Shown in pieces: positions 34,422-44,169 of a stretch of DNA of 64,000 nt (position 1 is the stretch's first letter; the number at the start of each line of letters is the position of its first letter). The notes beneath the pieces were generated by a model. The model did no database searches and was not told the origin of the DNA. It worked only from the letters and a program-made list of their open reading frames with translations. Made by a program: the position numbers and the translations under genes. Location of the stretch: the NCBI RefSeq assembly GCF_026672275.1, contig NZ_JANQCD010000028.1, forward strand, positions 1 to 64,000, given 5' to 3'. This DNA is from Marinifilum sp. D737 (GTDB lineage: Bacteria > Bacteroidota > Bacteroidia > Bacteroidales > Marinifilaceae).

Positions 34422-35912
34422 TTATTTATCCTGATGAATTACAATTGTTTGTACTGCTTGGGCGTCAATTTTAAAAGTGCTTTCCTTTCCCGCCATTTTC
34501 AACTTTAATTGCTTGGCTTCCTCTTTCATATTCAATACCACAACGGCAATTGAACCATCAGGGTTTTGAGCCGCCGTTACCATTAAATCATCATCATTTA
34601 AGTCAAAACCAATTCGGATAGCGCCCGGACGGATATACTTGCTAAAGTGTGCCAAAGTATAGTACATTGGAGTATAGTAAACCTCATCTTTCTTAGGATC
34701 GACAATTACGGGAGCCAAACACCAGTTATTTGCCCAGTTAGGACCACCTTGAGTGTCAAGCACCATATTCCAATCAACCCATCCTTGTACCCAATTGTTT
34801 AGGCAACCAATGATATCACGCGCATAACGATATACCGGAACATATTTTGGGTGAAGGTGCTTCTGCTCTTCAGGAGCCCAATCAAATCCCCAATCGGTGG
34901 CTTCTTTTTTCCAGTACCAGGCATCATCATTCCAGTGCGGCACCTCTGCATCTACACAGGCTTCTGATTGAATCATCATTTTACCAGGTGCTTTTTTGTA
35001 GGTGTATTGCAATGCTTCAGGCATATAATCGAAGGTACTGGCATACCAGTGAATCGCCATACCATCGAAGTATTTTGAGGATTCCTCATCTTTATACATG
35101 ATATCGGCCCACTCTTTCAACTCATCACGATTTTGATCGTAACCCAAGACCTTTACATCATGACCATCTGCCTTCAATTTTGGCCCAAGGTGCTTGCTTA
35201 CGAAATCTACCATTTCTTCAGGAGTAAAATGCATACTCTCCCAGTTGTAACCATTACCCAAGGGTTCATTCTCTACAGTTAAGCCCCAAATATCGATACC
35301 TTCTTTCTTGTACTCATTAATGTACTTCGAGAAGAACAATGCCCAGGTATCGTAATATTCAGGCAGTAATTTTCCACCTTTCCAATCCTTGTTGTCCTTC
35401 ATCCAAACAGGAGCGGTCCATGGCGAAGACATAATTTTAAAGCCATCCTTCGAAACTGCCATGGCCTCTTTTATCATTGGAATGATATCATCACGATCTT
35501 CGTCGATAGAAAAATGCTTTAGCTCTTTGTCTCCTTCAACCGAGGCATAAGAGTAATTGCTTAAGGAAAAATCGCATGAGTTAATATGCGTTCTGGTTAG
35601 TGAATATCTTGCTCCATTTTCTCCAAAATAGGCATCTAAAATTTGCTTTCGATTTTCTTTCCCAATTTGATTCATCAGGTAGGCTGTTGATTCAGTAAAC
35701 GAACCTCCAAAACCTATAATTTCCTGGAATTTCTCATCAGGCTTAATATTGATTTCAGCATCTGCCTTACTGATTTTGGCAACTTCAATTTTTTGAAGCT
35801 TATTTCCTGCTGCTGATGTTTCATACACATCAACCAGCAAATTCTTATTCTTTGAATTACAAGCCATCATACCAATGCTTATAAATAATATCAATAAATA
35901 GTTTCTTTTCAT
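34422..35912 (-). CDS. GH30 beta-glucanase/beta-glucosidase lipoprotein
   Basis: A 496-aa lipoprotein (lipobox MMAC) with the GH30 fold. FQEIIGFGGSFTESTAYLM starts the barrel, the acid/base Glu is in GLTVENEPLG and the nucleophile in MMIQSEACVDAE, followed by the C-terminal beta-sandwich (ISPAG-like GAIRIGFDLNDDDLMVTAAQNPDGS). Bacteroidota GH30 enzymes next to SusCD and GH16/GH17 typically cut beta-1,6 branches of laminarin or pustulan. That substrate is inferred from context. It overlaps no other gene and starts 22 nt after the GPH symporter. Confidence 0.92.
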   Translation of the reverse strand: MKRNYLLILFISIGMMACNSKNKNLLVDVYETSAAGNKLQKIEVAKISKADAEINIKPDEKFQEIIGFGGSFTESTAYLMNQIGKENRKQILDAYFGENGARYSLTRTHINSCDFSLSNYSYASVEGDKELKHFSIDEDRDDIIPMIKEAMAVSKDGFKIMSSPWTAPVWMKDNKDWKGGKLLPEYYDTWALFFSKYINEYKKEGIDIWGLTVENEPLGNGYNWESMHFTPEEMVDFVSKHLGPKLKADGHDVKVLGYDQNRDELKEWADIMYKDEESSKYFDGMAIHWYASTFDYMPEALQYTYKKAPGKMMIQSEACVDAEVPHWNDDAWYWKKEATDWGFDWAPEEQKHLHPKYVPVYRYARDIIGCLNNWVQGWVDWNMVLDTQGGPNWANNWCLAPVIVDPKKDEVYYTPMYYTLAHFSKYIRPGAIRIGFDLNDDDLMVTAAQNPDGSIAVVVLNMKEEAKQLKLKMAGKESTFKIDAQAVQTIVIHQDK

Positions 35913-35933
35913 GATTGTCCTATAAAGTTTTAT

Positions 35934-37370
35934 TTAATGTTTTACTTTTCCTCTTCGGGCAATTAAGGCCTGTCGAATTTCAAGTGCTCGCTGCTCCGAA
36001 ATACTATACTTCATCATCATCCAAATGGCAATAAGAGCAAAAAATATAGGTATAATAATATCTGCCAACCTCAGGTTTATTAAGGATTCTGCTGTTTGGA
36101 TTTGTGCATTTTGATCAAAACCAACCATTTTTAAAACTACGCCACTTACTAAAAATGCAAGTGCATTGCCCAATTTCACCATCAGCCAGTACACGGCTCC
36201 AAACATTCCCTCTCGTCGCGTTCCATTATTCAATTCATCCAAATCACAAACATCGGCAGTCATCGACATCATTAAGGTGAACAAGCCACCAATACCGAAA
36301 GAGATCAATGGTAATGGCAAAAACATTAACCAAGGATTAGCCGGGTTAAATCCCCACCACTTTAATACATATCCCACAATAGAGAGTAAAGTGGAAATGA
36401 TAAAGGCCTTTCTCTTACCTACTTTGGTTGAAATACGAGTTACAATCGGAATAATCAAAAATGCAGTACATGCGGCGTTGACAGTACTAAACCATGGAGG
36501 CCAGGCTCCTGCAGCACTAATGCTACCATCGAACAAGTAGTACAGAATGATAAAGTATGAGAACTGCGCAATAGTCTGAAAACCATTAAATACTAAAAAT
36601 GTTGCTCCGCATAATTTAACGAATGGCTTACAGGTTAAGGTTTGTACAATTGCGGTCCAAAATTCTTTAAGGTTTGATGTTAATTTCTTCATGCTTAACT
36701 TGGATTCACCTTCCAAGTCAGGCAATTTAAGTTCCTTACAAAACAGTGCTGGCAGTGCACCCAATATGATACTTGCACCTCCAACCCACACAGATAAAAC
36801 CCTAACTCCCGTTGTCGATTCCTCGAAAAATAGATCTGAGTTTCCTATCATGATCCAGAACCATGGAGCAATCATCCAGGCCATCTGACCAAAAAACTGC
36901 CCTACCGCCATTAAACGGGTTCGTTCATTGTAATCTGGTGTCATTTCGTATCCCAAACCTATGAATGGTGTAGAATATATGGTAAAGGCCAGGAAGAAAA
37001 CAACCGACAGAATTAAAAAGTAAAAGAAATTATAGATTTCTGAATTTTCAGGGTGCAATTGCCACAGCACCATAAAAGCAATTCCGGTAATGATACTCCC
37101 CAATAGTACGTAAGGCTTTCTTCTTCCCCAACGAGTACGAGTATTGTCCGAAATATAACCCATGATTGGGTCAATTAAAGCATCGAAAAATTTTGGTAAG
37201 GCAGATAATAAACCAGCTAAAACAGGATCCATTTTAAATCCGTAGATCAGGTAGAACATAAAAACGCCCAAGGCTGCCGGATAAAGGTTGATTGTTAACT
37301 GTCCTGCTCCGTAAGCTGCTTTCTGTCCAAATGGAACTTTATCTTCTGCCGCTGTTTTATAGGGTGCCAT
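35934..37370 (-). CDS. GPH-type sugar/cation symporter (MFS), second copy
   Basis: A 478-aa transporter of the GPH family. Motifs: VPFGQKAAYGAGQLTINLYPAAL, KFFDALIDPIMGYISDNTRTRWGRRKPY and MTADVCDLDELNNGTRREGMFGAVYWL. About 12 membrane helices. It is placed between the GH17 and GH30 genes and probably brings laminari-oligosaccharides or gentiobiose-type units into the cytoplasm, where the GH17 and phosphorylase act. Substrate is inferred from context. Confidence 0.92.
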   Translation of the reverse strand: MAPYKTAAEDKVPFGQKAAYGAGQLTINLYPAALGVFMFYLIYGFKMDPVLAGLLSALPKFFDALIDPIMGYISDNTRTRWGRRKPYVLLGSIITGIAFMVLWQLHPENSEIYNFFYFLILSVVFFLAFTIYSTPFIGLGYEMTPDYNERTRLMAVGQFFGQMAWMIAPWFWIMIGNSDLFFEESTTGVRVLSVWVGGASIILGALPALFCKELKLPDLEGESKLSMKKLTSNLKEFWTAIVQTLTCKPFVKLCGATFLVFNGFQTIAQFSYFIILYYLFDGSISAAGAWPPWFSTVNAACTAFLIIPIVTRISTKVGKRKAFIISTLLSIVGYVLKWWGFNPANPWLMFLPLPLISFGIGGLFTLMMSMTADVCDLDELNNGTRREGMFGAVYWLMVKLGNALAFLVSGVVLKMVGFDQNAQIQTAESLINLRLADIIIPIFFALIAIWMMMKYSISEQRALEIRQALIARRGKVKH

Positions 37371-37418
37371 ATTGCTTTGTATTTTAGGTGTGAGTGATTC
37401 GTAATTAGATATTGTTGG

Positions 37419-38498
37419 TTAAAGTTCTGGGTAAAGAGCCTGCATTACTTTTTTCGGTTTTCTATCAACCGTAAACAATCCCCAGTGCTTTTCTGCTCCC
37501 AGCGGATTAGCTGTTTCACCTTTCCAATCCTCATCAAAAGCTTCAAAAAAGAAAGTTGTAATGTTCATTTCCTTCGACCACTTGTTCAACTCCTGGTAGT
37601 ATTGCTCCTGCTTCTCTTCACTGGCTCTTTCACCAAACTCAGATGCAATACTTGCCCATCCGGCTTCGGTAATTACAAGCTTACTATCGGGGAATACATT
37701 TCTAACATCCTGTACATTTTGTATGGTATATGGCATTCCTTCGTCAATGTCTTTTCCTTCCCAAACCGGGTACACATGAATTGAAACAAAGTCTACAGCC
37801 TTAGCCAGTTCCTGTCCACTTTTAATCCACCATTCGTAGTTATCGGCAACGGTTACTGGCTGCTGAATCTCTTTCTGTACTCTTTTTACATAGGAAATAA
37901 TCGAATCGGTATCCACCTTATGGTCGTTCCATTCTACCAAGGCTTCGTTACCCACATTCACAGCAATTACCGTTTCCGAATATTTGTTAGCCAAAGCAAT
38001 TCCTCTTTGAATTTCCTCCTGGTTCAGCAACCTATTTTTATCTAAAGTTTCTTGTGGAATGGGTTCGTTTAGCCAAGAACAGGTTTCATGAGCACTCAAT
38101 TCTGCCTTCAGCCAAACACCTAGCATTACTCTTATATTCAATTGATTTTCTTCAATAATTCTAAGAACAGCCTGAGAATTTTCGCCGCAATCGTACAGTC
38201 TAATTAGCTTGAACAATGAGTCTTTCGAAATAATTTTTAAATCTTCCAATACTTCTGCATCGCTCGGATTTACAGCTCCATTTCCCCTATCAGGGTGCTG
38301 CCCACTTCTAAAACCAGAGTAAGCCACAGCCCATGATGTTCCTCCTAAAAGATCCTTTTTCTCTTGTTTGATTTGCATATTTTGTTTTGCTTCTTCCTGA
38401 ATGCTTGTATCCGTTTTTTTTGCAGCATTCTTACAAGAGAACAATCCAATCGTAATACAAATCAATACGGAAATATTTTTAATTGCTGAGTTTTTCAT
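37419..38498 (-). CDS. GH17 beta-1,3-glucan-active lipoprotein
   Basis: A 359-aa lipoprotein (lipobox LFSC) of GH17. The barrel opens with VAYSGFRSGQHPDRG, the acid/base Glu lies in VNVGNEALVEW and the nucleophile in VITEAGWASI. The sequence ends with KHWGLFTVDRKPK. GH17 acts on beta-1,3-glucans, as hydrolase or transglycosylase. Of the three tandem GH17 genes it is the only exported one, so it acts on the surface or in the periplasm. The next GH17 starts after a gap of 12 nt on its other side. Confidence 0.9.
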   Translation of the reverse strand: MKNSAIKNISVLICITIGLFSCKNAAKKTDTSIQEEAKQNMQIKQEKKDLLGGTSWAVAYSGFRSGQHPDRGNGAVNPSDAEVLEDLKIISKDSLFKLIRLYDCGENSQAVLRIIEENQLNIRVMLGVWLKAELSAHETCSWLNEPIPQETLDKNRLLNQEEIQRGIALANKYSETVIAVNVGNEALVEWNDHKVDTDSIISYVKRVQKEIQQPVTVADNYEWWIKSGQELAKAVDFVSIHVYPVWEGKDIDEGMPYTIQNVQDVRNVFPDSKLVITEAGWASIASEFGERASEEKQEQYYQELNKWSKEMNITTFFFEAFDEDWKGETANPLGAEKHWGLFTVDRKPKKVMQALYPEL

Positions 38499-38510
38499 AT
38501 CTGTCAGTTG

Positions 38511-39458
38511 TTAAGCTTTTATGAGTTGTGTAAATTCCTTTTCCATCACTTTCTTGGGTTCACGCTCTAGATTGAACAGCCCCCAGTGTTTCTCGGGCTC
38601 CATTGGTTCCGGCGATCCTTTCCAGGATTCATCAAAGGCTTCAAAATAAAAGCAGAGTATCTCTTCTTCTTCTGTCCATTGCATTAAATCCTGGTAGTAT
38701 ATGGCTTGTAAATCTTCACTTACATTTTCCGGGTCAATTCCACGTCCATTTGAATTCGTTGCCCAACCCGCCTCTGTAATTACAACAGGTTTGTGAGGAT
38801 ATTTTTCTGCAATGCTGTAATAGTTTTGTTTGGTGTACTCCAGGGCCTCATGAATATTCTTGTACTCCCAAACCGGGTAAGTATGAATGGAAATAAAATC
38901 TACAGCTTCCACTAAATCCTTAATATGATCGAGCCATGGCACATAATTTTCGCAGAATGTAACAGGCTGCTTGGCACCTTTCTTAATAATTTTCACATAA
39001 CGGATAACACTTTCAACCGGAACATAGTGATCTGTCCAACTTACTGTTGCTTCATTACCTGCAGAAAGAGCAAAAACAATGTCAGAATATTGATTTGCGA
39101 GCTTTATTAATTTCTCAATCTGATTGATATTGTGCTCCTTGTTGGCAATTAGTTGTCCTTCGGAGTAAACTCCTCCCCACGGACAGGCAAAATTGTTCAT
39201 TTCAGCTCCAATATATGCGCCAAGCATCACTTGAAAATCAAGCTTCTCATTTCGAATCACCTCAAGCACAGTATCGGTTTGTTCATCACAGGCATATAGT
39301 CTTAAATATTTCCAATGTCCTTGCAGGATTAACAGGTCTTCCTTAACCTGCTCATAAGTAGGAAAAATCCCCGCTTCCGGACTCTGTCCTTCTCTAAATC
39401 CTGAGTAACAAATTGCCTTGTCAAATTTTATATTCAGTTGTTCAGTAATCTTCTTCAT
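38511..39458 (-). CDS. Cytoplasmic GH17 beta-1,3-glucan-active enzyme
   Basis: A 315-aa GH17 without signal peptide (MKKITEQLNIKFDKAICYSGF). Acid/base Glu in ALSAGNEATVSW, nucleophile in VVITEAGWATN; the end KHWGLFNLEREPK matches the exported GH17 next to it, so the two are close paralogues. Cytoplasmic location together with the phosphorylase suggests trimming of imported oligosaccharides. It could also be a transglycosylase. Confidence 0.9.
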   Translation of the reverse strand: MKKITEQLNIKFDKAICYSGFREGQSPEAGIFPTYEQVKEDLLILQGHWKYLRLYACDEQTDTVLEVIRNEKLDFQVMLGAYIGAEMNNFACPWGGVYSEGQLIANKEHNINQIEKLIKLANQYSDIVFALSAGNEATVSWTDHYVPVESVIRYVKIIKKGAKQPVTFCENYVPWLDHIKDLVEAVDFISIHTYPVWEYKNIHEALEYTKQNYYSIAEKYPHKPVVITEAGWATNSNGRGIDPENVSEDLQAIYYQDLMQWTEEEEILCFYFEAFDESWKGSPEPMEPEKHWGLFNLEREPKKVMEKEFTQLIKA

Positions 39459-39494
39459 TTACTATTTACTTAGCCTTCTTCGCGCGTACACGAA

Positions 39495-40379
39495 TTAAAA
39501 TTTCAACTTCTCATCCTTATCCCAAATTCCCCAATAGGCCCCCACATCACCTTCGTCTGATGTTTTCCATTCTTCGTCGAACGACGAGAAGTAGAATATC
39601 TCGATATCTTCTTCTTTTGACCAGTTTTGTGATTGTATAAAGTACTTCATCGCATTTTCCTGTGAAGGTTCTGCACCATGGAATGGCTCTCCTACATTTG
39701 GCCAACCTGTCTCAGAAATGATCACTTTTTTACCTGAACCTGCTCGTAATGCACGGTTGTACATATCTTTCATGTACAGGTATGAGTTTTCGAGACTACA
39801 ACCTTCCCAAAAAGGGTAACAGTTTGCAAGAATCACATCACAAGCTTCGGTAACCTTAGGTCGGTTTGCAAACTCATAGTATGCATCCACATAAGCCACT
39901 GGAACACCAGGAAGTTCTTTCTTTACACGATAGATATATTTCAGAAGCTCCTCTTCGTTTAAATCTTCGCGATACAAAACTTCGTTACCAACAGCTACGA
40001 TATCTGCATAACCAGCTTTTGCCACTTCGATCACTCCTCGAATTTCGTTTTCATTGATACTTTGATACTTCCCCAACCAAGCTCCTACCATGGTTTTCAA
40101 TCCAAATTCTTTGGCCACTTTAGGAATCAATTCATTTCCTTCGGTACATGAAAAAGATCTAATCCATTTGGTATGAGGACTTACAATTTCCATTCTTCTA
40201 CGAATCTGTTCTTCGTTTATCTGGGTTCCTGGTTCCTGTCCTTCCATGTATGGACTAAAACAGATACCATGCATTCCTCTATTTAAATACTGATAGTATA
40301 GAGCTCGTAATTCATCTTGGCTTTTGTTTTCAAGATCAACGCCTGCCAAAGACATTAAATATTCACTTCTTACAGACAT
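39495..40379 (-). CDS. Cytoplasmic GH17-family enzyme, divergent
   Basis: A 294-aa GH17-type protein without signal peptide. It begins with the barrel entry MHGICFSPYMEGQEPG, has the acid/base Glu in AVGNEVLYRED and the nucleophile in IISETGWPNVGEPFHG, the more classical GH17 motif set than its two neighbours. It is shorter, with a helical N-terminus (NKSQDELRALYYQYLN). It follows the large phosphorylase gene at 73 nt, across a hairpin. Confidence 0.88.
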   Translation of the reverse strand: MSVRSEYLMSLAGVDLENKSQDELRALYYQYLNRGMHGICFSPYMEGQEPGTQINEEQIRRRMEIVSPHTKWIRSFSCTEGNELIPKVAKEFGLKTMVGAWLGKYQSINENEIRGVIEVAKAGYADIVAVGNEVLYREDLNEEELLKYIYRVKKELPGVPVAYVDAYYEFANRPKVTEACDVILANCYPFWEGCSLENSYLYMKDMYNRALRAGSGKKVIISETGWPNVGEPFHGAEPSQENAMKYFIQSQNWSKEEDIEIFYFSSFDEEWKTSDEGDVGAYWGIWDKDEKLKF

Positions 40380-40408
40380 AGGTTTAGGCTTAAAAGGTTA
40401 AAGTTTAT

Positions 40409-40440
40409 CGGTATGCCTGCAAATTGCTGCAAGCACACCG
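40409..40440 (-). other. Intercistronic hairpin between the phosphorylase and GH17 genes
   Basis: CGGTATGCCTGCA and TGCAAGCACACCG (40409-40440) form a 13-bp stem with two wobble or mismatched pairs and a 6-nt loop. No T-tract follows leftward beyond AAACTTTAACC. It may be an mRNA processing or stability element. Confidence 0.35.
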
Positions 40441-40452
40441 ACTGTTTAATTG

Positions 40453-43400
40453 TTAGTTTTTCGACATTGTATAATCTATTCTTTTCACTAAATCTTCTCT
40501 TCTAAATATCGATGCACTGATATTTTCATCGATAACATTACCAGAGATCAAGATGCTGGATCCATTTCTATAAGTGATTTTTATTTCGGACATTGAACCT
40601 TTTGAAATTACAAGTGGAACCTTACAGAATGTTAAGGCCAATTGCCCCACCTGCAGCTCTATTGTTTGTTTTACATTTTGAAGATCATAGAAAACAAACA
40701 ATTCTTTATTCTTAAGTACTTCCTGCTCATTCAACAAAGGCAAATCAAAAACAATTTTCCCTTGATCGATGCGAATCCCTAACTCTCCCATTCTCGAAAT
40801 AAAATCTTCTTTCACCTGACCAGTCATACCTGGTTGCTTGGCTCCAGCATTACCAGGAGTATGAGAGTAAGCATCAGTTGGAAAAGCACCATACAAGTCT
40901 GGCGATTTGTAAATTCCAATACCTGCTTTAATTTCGTAATAATGTTCCTTCAATCTTCCAATCAATTCAGCACTTAAGTTGTTGTCGCTTGCAAAGAAGA
41001 AATTCTCTTGAGTAGCCAGAAGTAATTTGGATACCATGTGCCAATAGATACTTCCTAATCCTTCGTAACCGTAAAAGGTTCCCGATCTCCCTGTAAATGA
41101 TTGATGGTCGAACATGCTTTCATAGGCATTTAGAACAAGGTCTCTGTCGGAATTAACCAATTCTGTATATTCAGAATTTAAGCTGTCAAGAATTTCATTT
41201 AACACCTCTGCATTTCGAATTTTACCATTGAAATGACAGTTGCCCGATTGATCAACTGAAACCAACTCTGTATTCTTATTTTCAATTAATTTTTGAAGTA
41301 AGAATGATTGTTCCACCTTCTCTTTGGGAATGTTATTCTTATCGGTAAATCTTGCCAACTGTCTGTCAGGATATAATATGTAGCTAAACTGATCCTCACG
41401 GAACAGAGAACTTGCCTTTAAAGCATCCAGCACTTCCAAACTTTCTTCTGCTGTTAAATATCCTGAACTCAATACTGCTACCTGTCCTTCCAACATTTCA
41501 TACAGGTAACGAATCGAAATTTCATCATCCGAAATTGAAATCAGGTTGTAAGCATGGTACAATTTGTCTTCTCGCTTGTTTACACGAATCGACTGATCCA
41601 TGTAGCTCATTGCTAACCTTGTAAACTCTACCAAATCTGCAACGTTCACAGACTTGCGCTCTCCCGAAAATGAATTGGCATAGATCGCCTCTCTGTATTC
41701 TGTTCCAGCTAAACCAAGGACATCGGCAAAGTGCTTTTTGTCTTTGTTGGTAAAACCAGTATTCAACAGGTTCGATTGCGTATTAAACAGGTTAAATATC
41801 TTATCCAATAAGACTTTTACTTCGGCCGAAACTGTAATTTCTTCTACTGATAATTGTTCTAATTTTTCAGTCCAGAACTTCAAAAATCTACGCAAGTAGT
41901 ACAGGGTTACCATAGAAACACCGTTCCCTACCAATGCATTGTTTGCATCGTTCCATTCCGGGCGCTGGGTATTTAACCAAATCCCTGCTTCAGGAATAAA
42001 ATTGCTTAATTTACTTAGCAATGTAACCAATACTTTCTCCATCAGGTTTACCCTGTATATCTCGTTTCCTTGATGCATCAAGAAAGCATCGGCGCCAAGC
42101 TCTTTGTATTTTTCTTTTATTGTTTTGTTCAGATCAAAATCGAATCCAATGGTATCTTGAGGATTTTTAACAATCTGATCGTAAGATTTAATTCGGTAAG
42201 GTACATTTGCATACACAAACATCTCTTTGCTTAAGAATTCATCGAGTTTGCCCGGGTGAAAGTCATTGGATAATTCCAAAAGTTTCTGCAAATAGATTAT
42301 CTGGTGGTCTCCCCAATATCCGATGTAAGCCCATGGATCATCCGGATCAGGACACTCCCAATCGATTCCTTCACGGGTAATTCGGTATGGATTGTATCCA
42401 TCGGCAGTAGAAGCATTCACAAACTTGCTAATCATCCCTTCCAGGTATTCTGGGAACGACCAGGCCAGAGCTTCCCAATTTTGGAAAATATCTCTCCAGT
42501 TTCCCTGGTAATTTAATTTAGGACTGCCATCTTCGTTTTTCGTTTCGATAGAGAACTGATTCCACGGACGACTTGGATCGCCATGACGACGACTAAACGT
42601 TAATGGCAAGTATTCCAGGCAAATCCTCTGTAAATCAGAATTGGCAAGTGTTACTGCTGCATTCAATAACTCGCTATAAGAAACTTCACCTGGCAATTCG
42701 CTCAACCAACTTTCAAATTCTGAATAAATGGCTGTATTGGTTTGCTTTACAAACAGAACGAAATCTGCTGAATTTACTTTGTAAGCATCAACAAAAATCC
42801 CACCTCTCATAACATTAAACAGTGTATTCGAAAAGTGTCTTGCCGTACATAAATGATCATCACCAACTTGCAATCCATCTGCATCAGCAACAATTTTTAT
42901 CAGGTTGTCAGTACCTAATTGAATGTCCTTATTGATTTCAGCGATGACATCAGATTCATTCAAAATAAAATCGTTCAAATCTGAAATTGCTGCACTATCC
43001 TGATTAATTTCAGCAACAATGATCCACTCTTTAGATCCTTGTGGAGTTAATTCCAGTTCTGAATTAAGCATATAGGCACCACGAGTAGCTTTTACATCCA
43101 CTTCAGTTTCAAGCTCCATTCCTCTCTTAAAATTTTGCTCTTGTTTAGCCGATAAGAGAATTTTCTTATTCTTAAGACCAACCGACCATACACTTGTACA
43201 TTTTAAAGATTCACTTGGCTCTGCTTTGTCAACCGGAATAGAACTCAACATGAACAAACCCAAACCCGATTCAGGAAGGAGTTCATTCTTTTTGTATGCA
43301 TCAAGCAAATTGCTGTATTCGCTCTGAAATGCATAATCGAATCCATATGGTATGATATTTTGAATTCCATCCAAAACTTCCAAATTCACATAGCCTGCTC

Positions 43401-43905
43401 CGGTATTTTTGACCTTTGATTTTCTAACAAAACCAAACTTTTCCGAATAATACCAGGCATACTGAAAAGCAATTCCCAAGTCGAGATTTATTTCCTCGAA
43501 AATGATCTTGTTACCATATATGCTTTTGTACAGATTTCTTTGAATTTGATATACTTCATTCAAATTTTTTGCGAAAGGTTCCCACAAAAATGTTCTGTCA
43601 TTTTTTTCAACCAAGAATAAAGTCTTACTACCTGTTATTCCTTTAAAATCATGGATTTTATCAACAGTGTAATATGGAAACAATGCGTTATCACGATTTT
43701 TTCTACCAGCCGATAATGAACCATTGCTTGATATAAACATCCAATGATCCGAATCACTTACCATGCTCATAAAAAAATCAGGCATTTGTTCTGAATTGCT
43801 AATCTTGTAGAACTTCTCATTGTTCACGTCTACAAATTCACCCTTAATCTCAGCCTCGCTGCAATTCAGGTTTGTGTTTCCCAGATAAATGTTACTCTTC
43901 TTCAT
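40453..43905 (-). CDS. Large cytoplasmic glycoside phosphorylase-like enzyme (GH149-like beta-1,3-oligoglucan phosphorylase)
   Basis: A 1150-aa protein with no signal peptide. It has an N-terminal beta-sandwich (1-300, with YSEKFGFVRKSKVKNTG), then a helical barrel with RRHGDPSRPWNQFSIE, NYQGNWRDIFQNWEALAW near residue 465 (probable general acid Asp) and DPWAYIGYWGDHQIIYL, and a C-terminal part with YGYEGLGSIYWHMVSKLLLA and AYSHTPGNAGAKQPGMTGQV. Size and these motifs fit the clan of GH94/GH149/GH161 inverting phosphorylases, best GH149, which releases glucose-1-phosphate from beta-1,3-oligoglucans. The surrounding GH17, GH16 and importers support this. Exact family and phosphate dependence are inferred, not proven. 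Confidence 0.72.
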   Translation of the reverse strand: MKKSNIYLGNTNLNCSEAEIKGEFVDVNNEKFYKISNSEQMPDFFMSMVSDSDHWMFISSNGSLSAGRKNRDNALFPYYTVDKIHDFKGITGSKTLFLVEKNDRTFLWEPFAKNLNEVYQIQRNLYKSIYGNKIIFEEINLDLGIAFQYAWYYSEKFGFVRKSKVKNTGAGYVNLEVLDGIQNIIPYGFDYAFQSEYSNLLDAYKKNELLPESGLGLFMLSSIPVDKAEPSESLKCTSVWSVGLKNKKILLSAKQEQNFKRGMELETEVDVKATRGAYMLNSELELTPQGSKEWIIVAEINQDSAAISDLNDFILNESDVIAEINKDIQLGTDNLIKIVADADGLQVGDDHLCTARHFSNTLFNVMRGGIFVDAYKVNSADFVLFVKQTNTAIYSEFESWLSELPGEVSYSELLNAAVTLANSDLQRICLEYLPLTFSRRHGDPSRPWNQFSIETKNEDGSPKLNYQGNWRDIFQNWEALAWSFPEYLEGMISKFVNASTADGYNPYRITREGIDWECPDPDDPWAYIGYWGDHQIIYLQKLLELSNDFHPGKLDEFLSKEMFVYANVPYRIKSYDQIVKNPQDTIGFDFDLNKTIKEKYKELGADAFLMHQGNEIYRVNLMEKVLVTLLSKLSNFIPEAGIWLNTQRPEWNDANNALVGNGVSMVTLYYLRRFLKFWTEKLEQLSVEEITVSAEVKVLLDKIFNLFNTQSNLLNTGFTNKDKKHFADVLGLAGTEYREAIYANSFSGERKSVNVADLVEFTRLAMSYMDQSIRVNKREDKLYHAYNLISISDDEISIRYLYEMLEGQVAVLSSGYLTAEESLEVLDALKASSLFREDQFSYILYPDRQLARFTDKNNIPKEKVEQSFLLQKLIENKNTELVSVDQSGNCHFNGKIRNAEVLNEILDSLNSEYTELVNSDRDLVLNAYESMFDHQSFTGRSGTFYGYEGLGSIYWHMVSKLLLATQENFFFASDNNLSAELIGRLKEHYYEIKAGIGIYKSPDLYGAFPTDAYSHTPGNAGAKQPGMTGQVKEDFISRMGELGIRIDQGKIVFDLPLLNEQEVLKNKELFVFYDLQNVKQTIELQVGQLALTFCKVPLVISKGSMSEIKITYRNGSSILISGNVIDENISASIFRREDLVKRIDYTMSKN

Positions 43906-44038
43906 TTTAATCTAAATAGATTCTACTTCAATTTCCTACAACAAAAAACTTCTGAGTTTTATATTTCACTTCGATTCAATTTGAGGATTCTGTAATCCAA
44001 TGTCATTTATTCATTGTAATACAATTCCATTCTGAACA

Positions 44039-44070
44039 AGCTAAAAGCTATCAGCCTTTAGCTATTAGCT
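44039..44070 (-). other. Imperfect 12-bp hairpin in the gap before the phosphorylase gene
   Basis: AGCTAAAAGCTA (44039-44050) pairs with TAGCTATTAGCT (44059-44070), one mismatch. It lies in the 264-bp gap 43906-44169 that separates the SusCD/GH16 half of the locus from the cytoplasmic half. It may be a weak terminator; no gene is seen in this gap. Confidence 0.35.
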
Positions 44071-44169
44071 TCTTTAAATTAAATAGCTCACACTCTATTA
44101 CTAATCACAACTCTCATTCGAGATCGAAATAATTTTATATAGTTTATCCTTAATGGATACAATCTGTTC

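Noticed and set aside
36166-36540. Rightward 124-codon frame opposite the GPH symporter
   Set aside because: Antisense shadow with biased composition; no own promoter or family.
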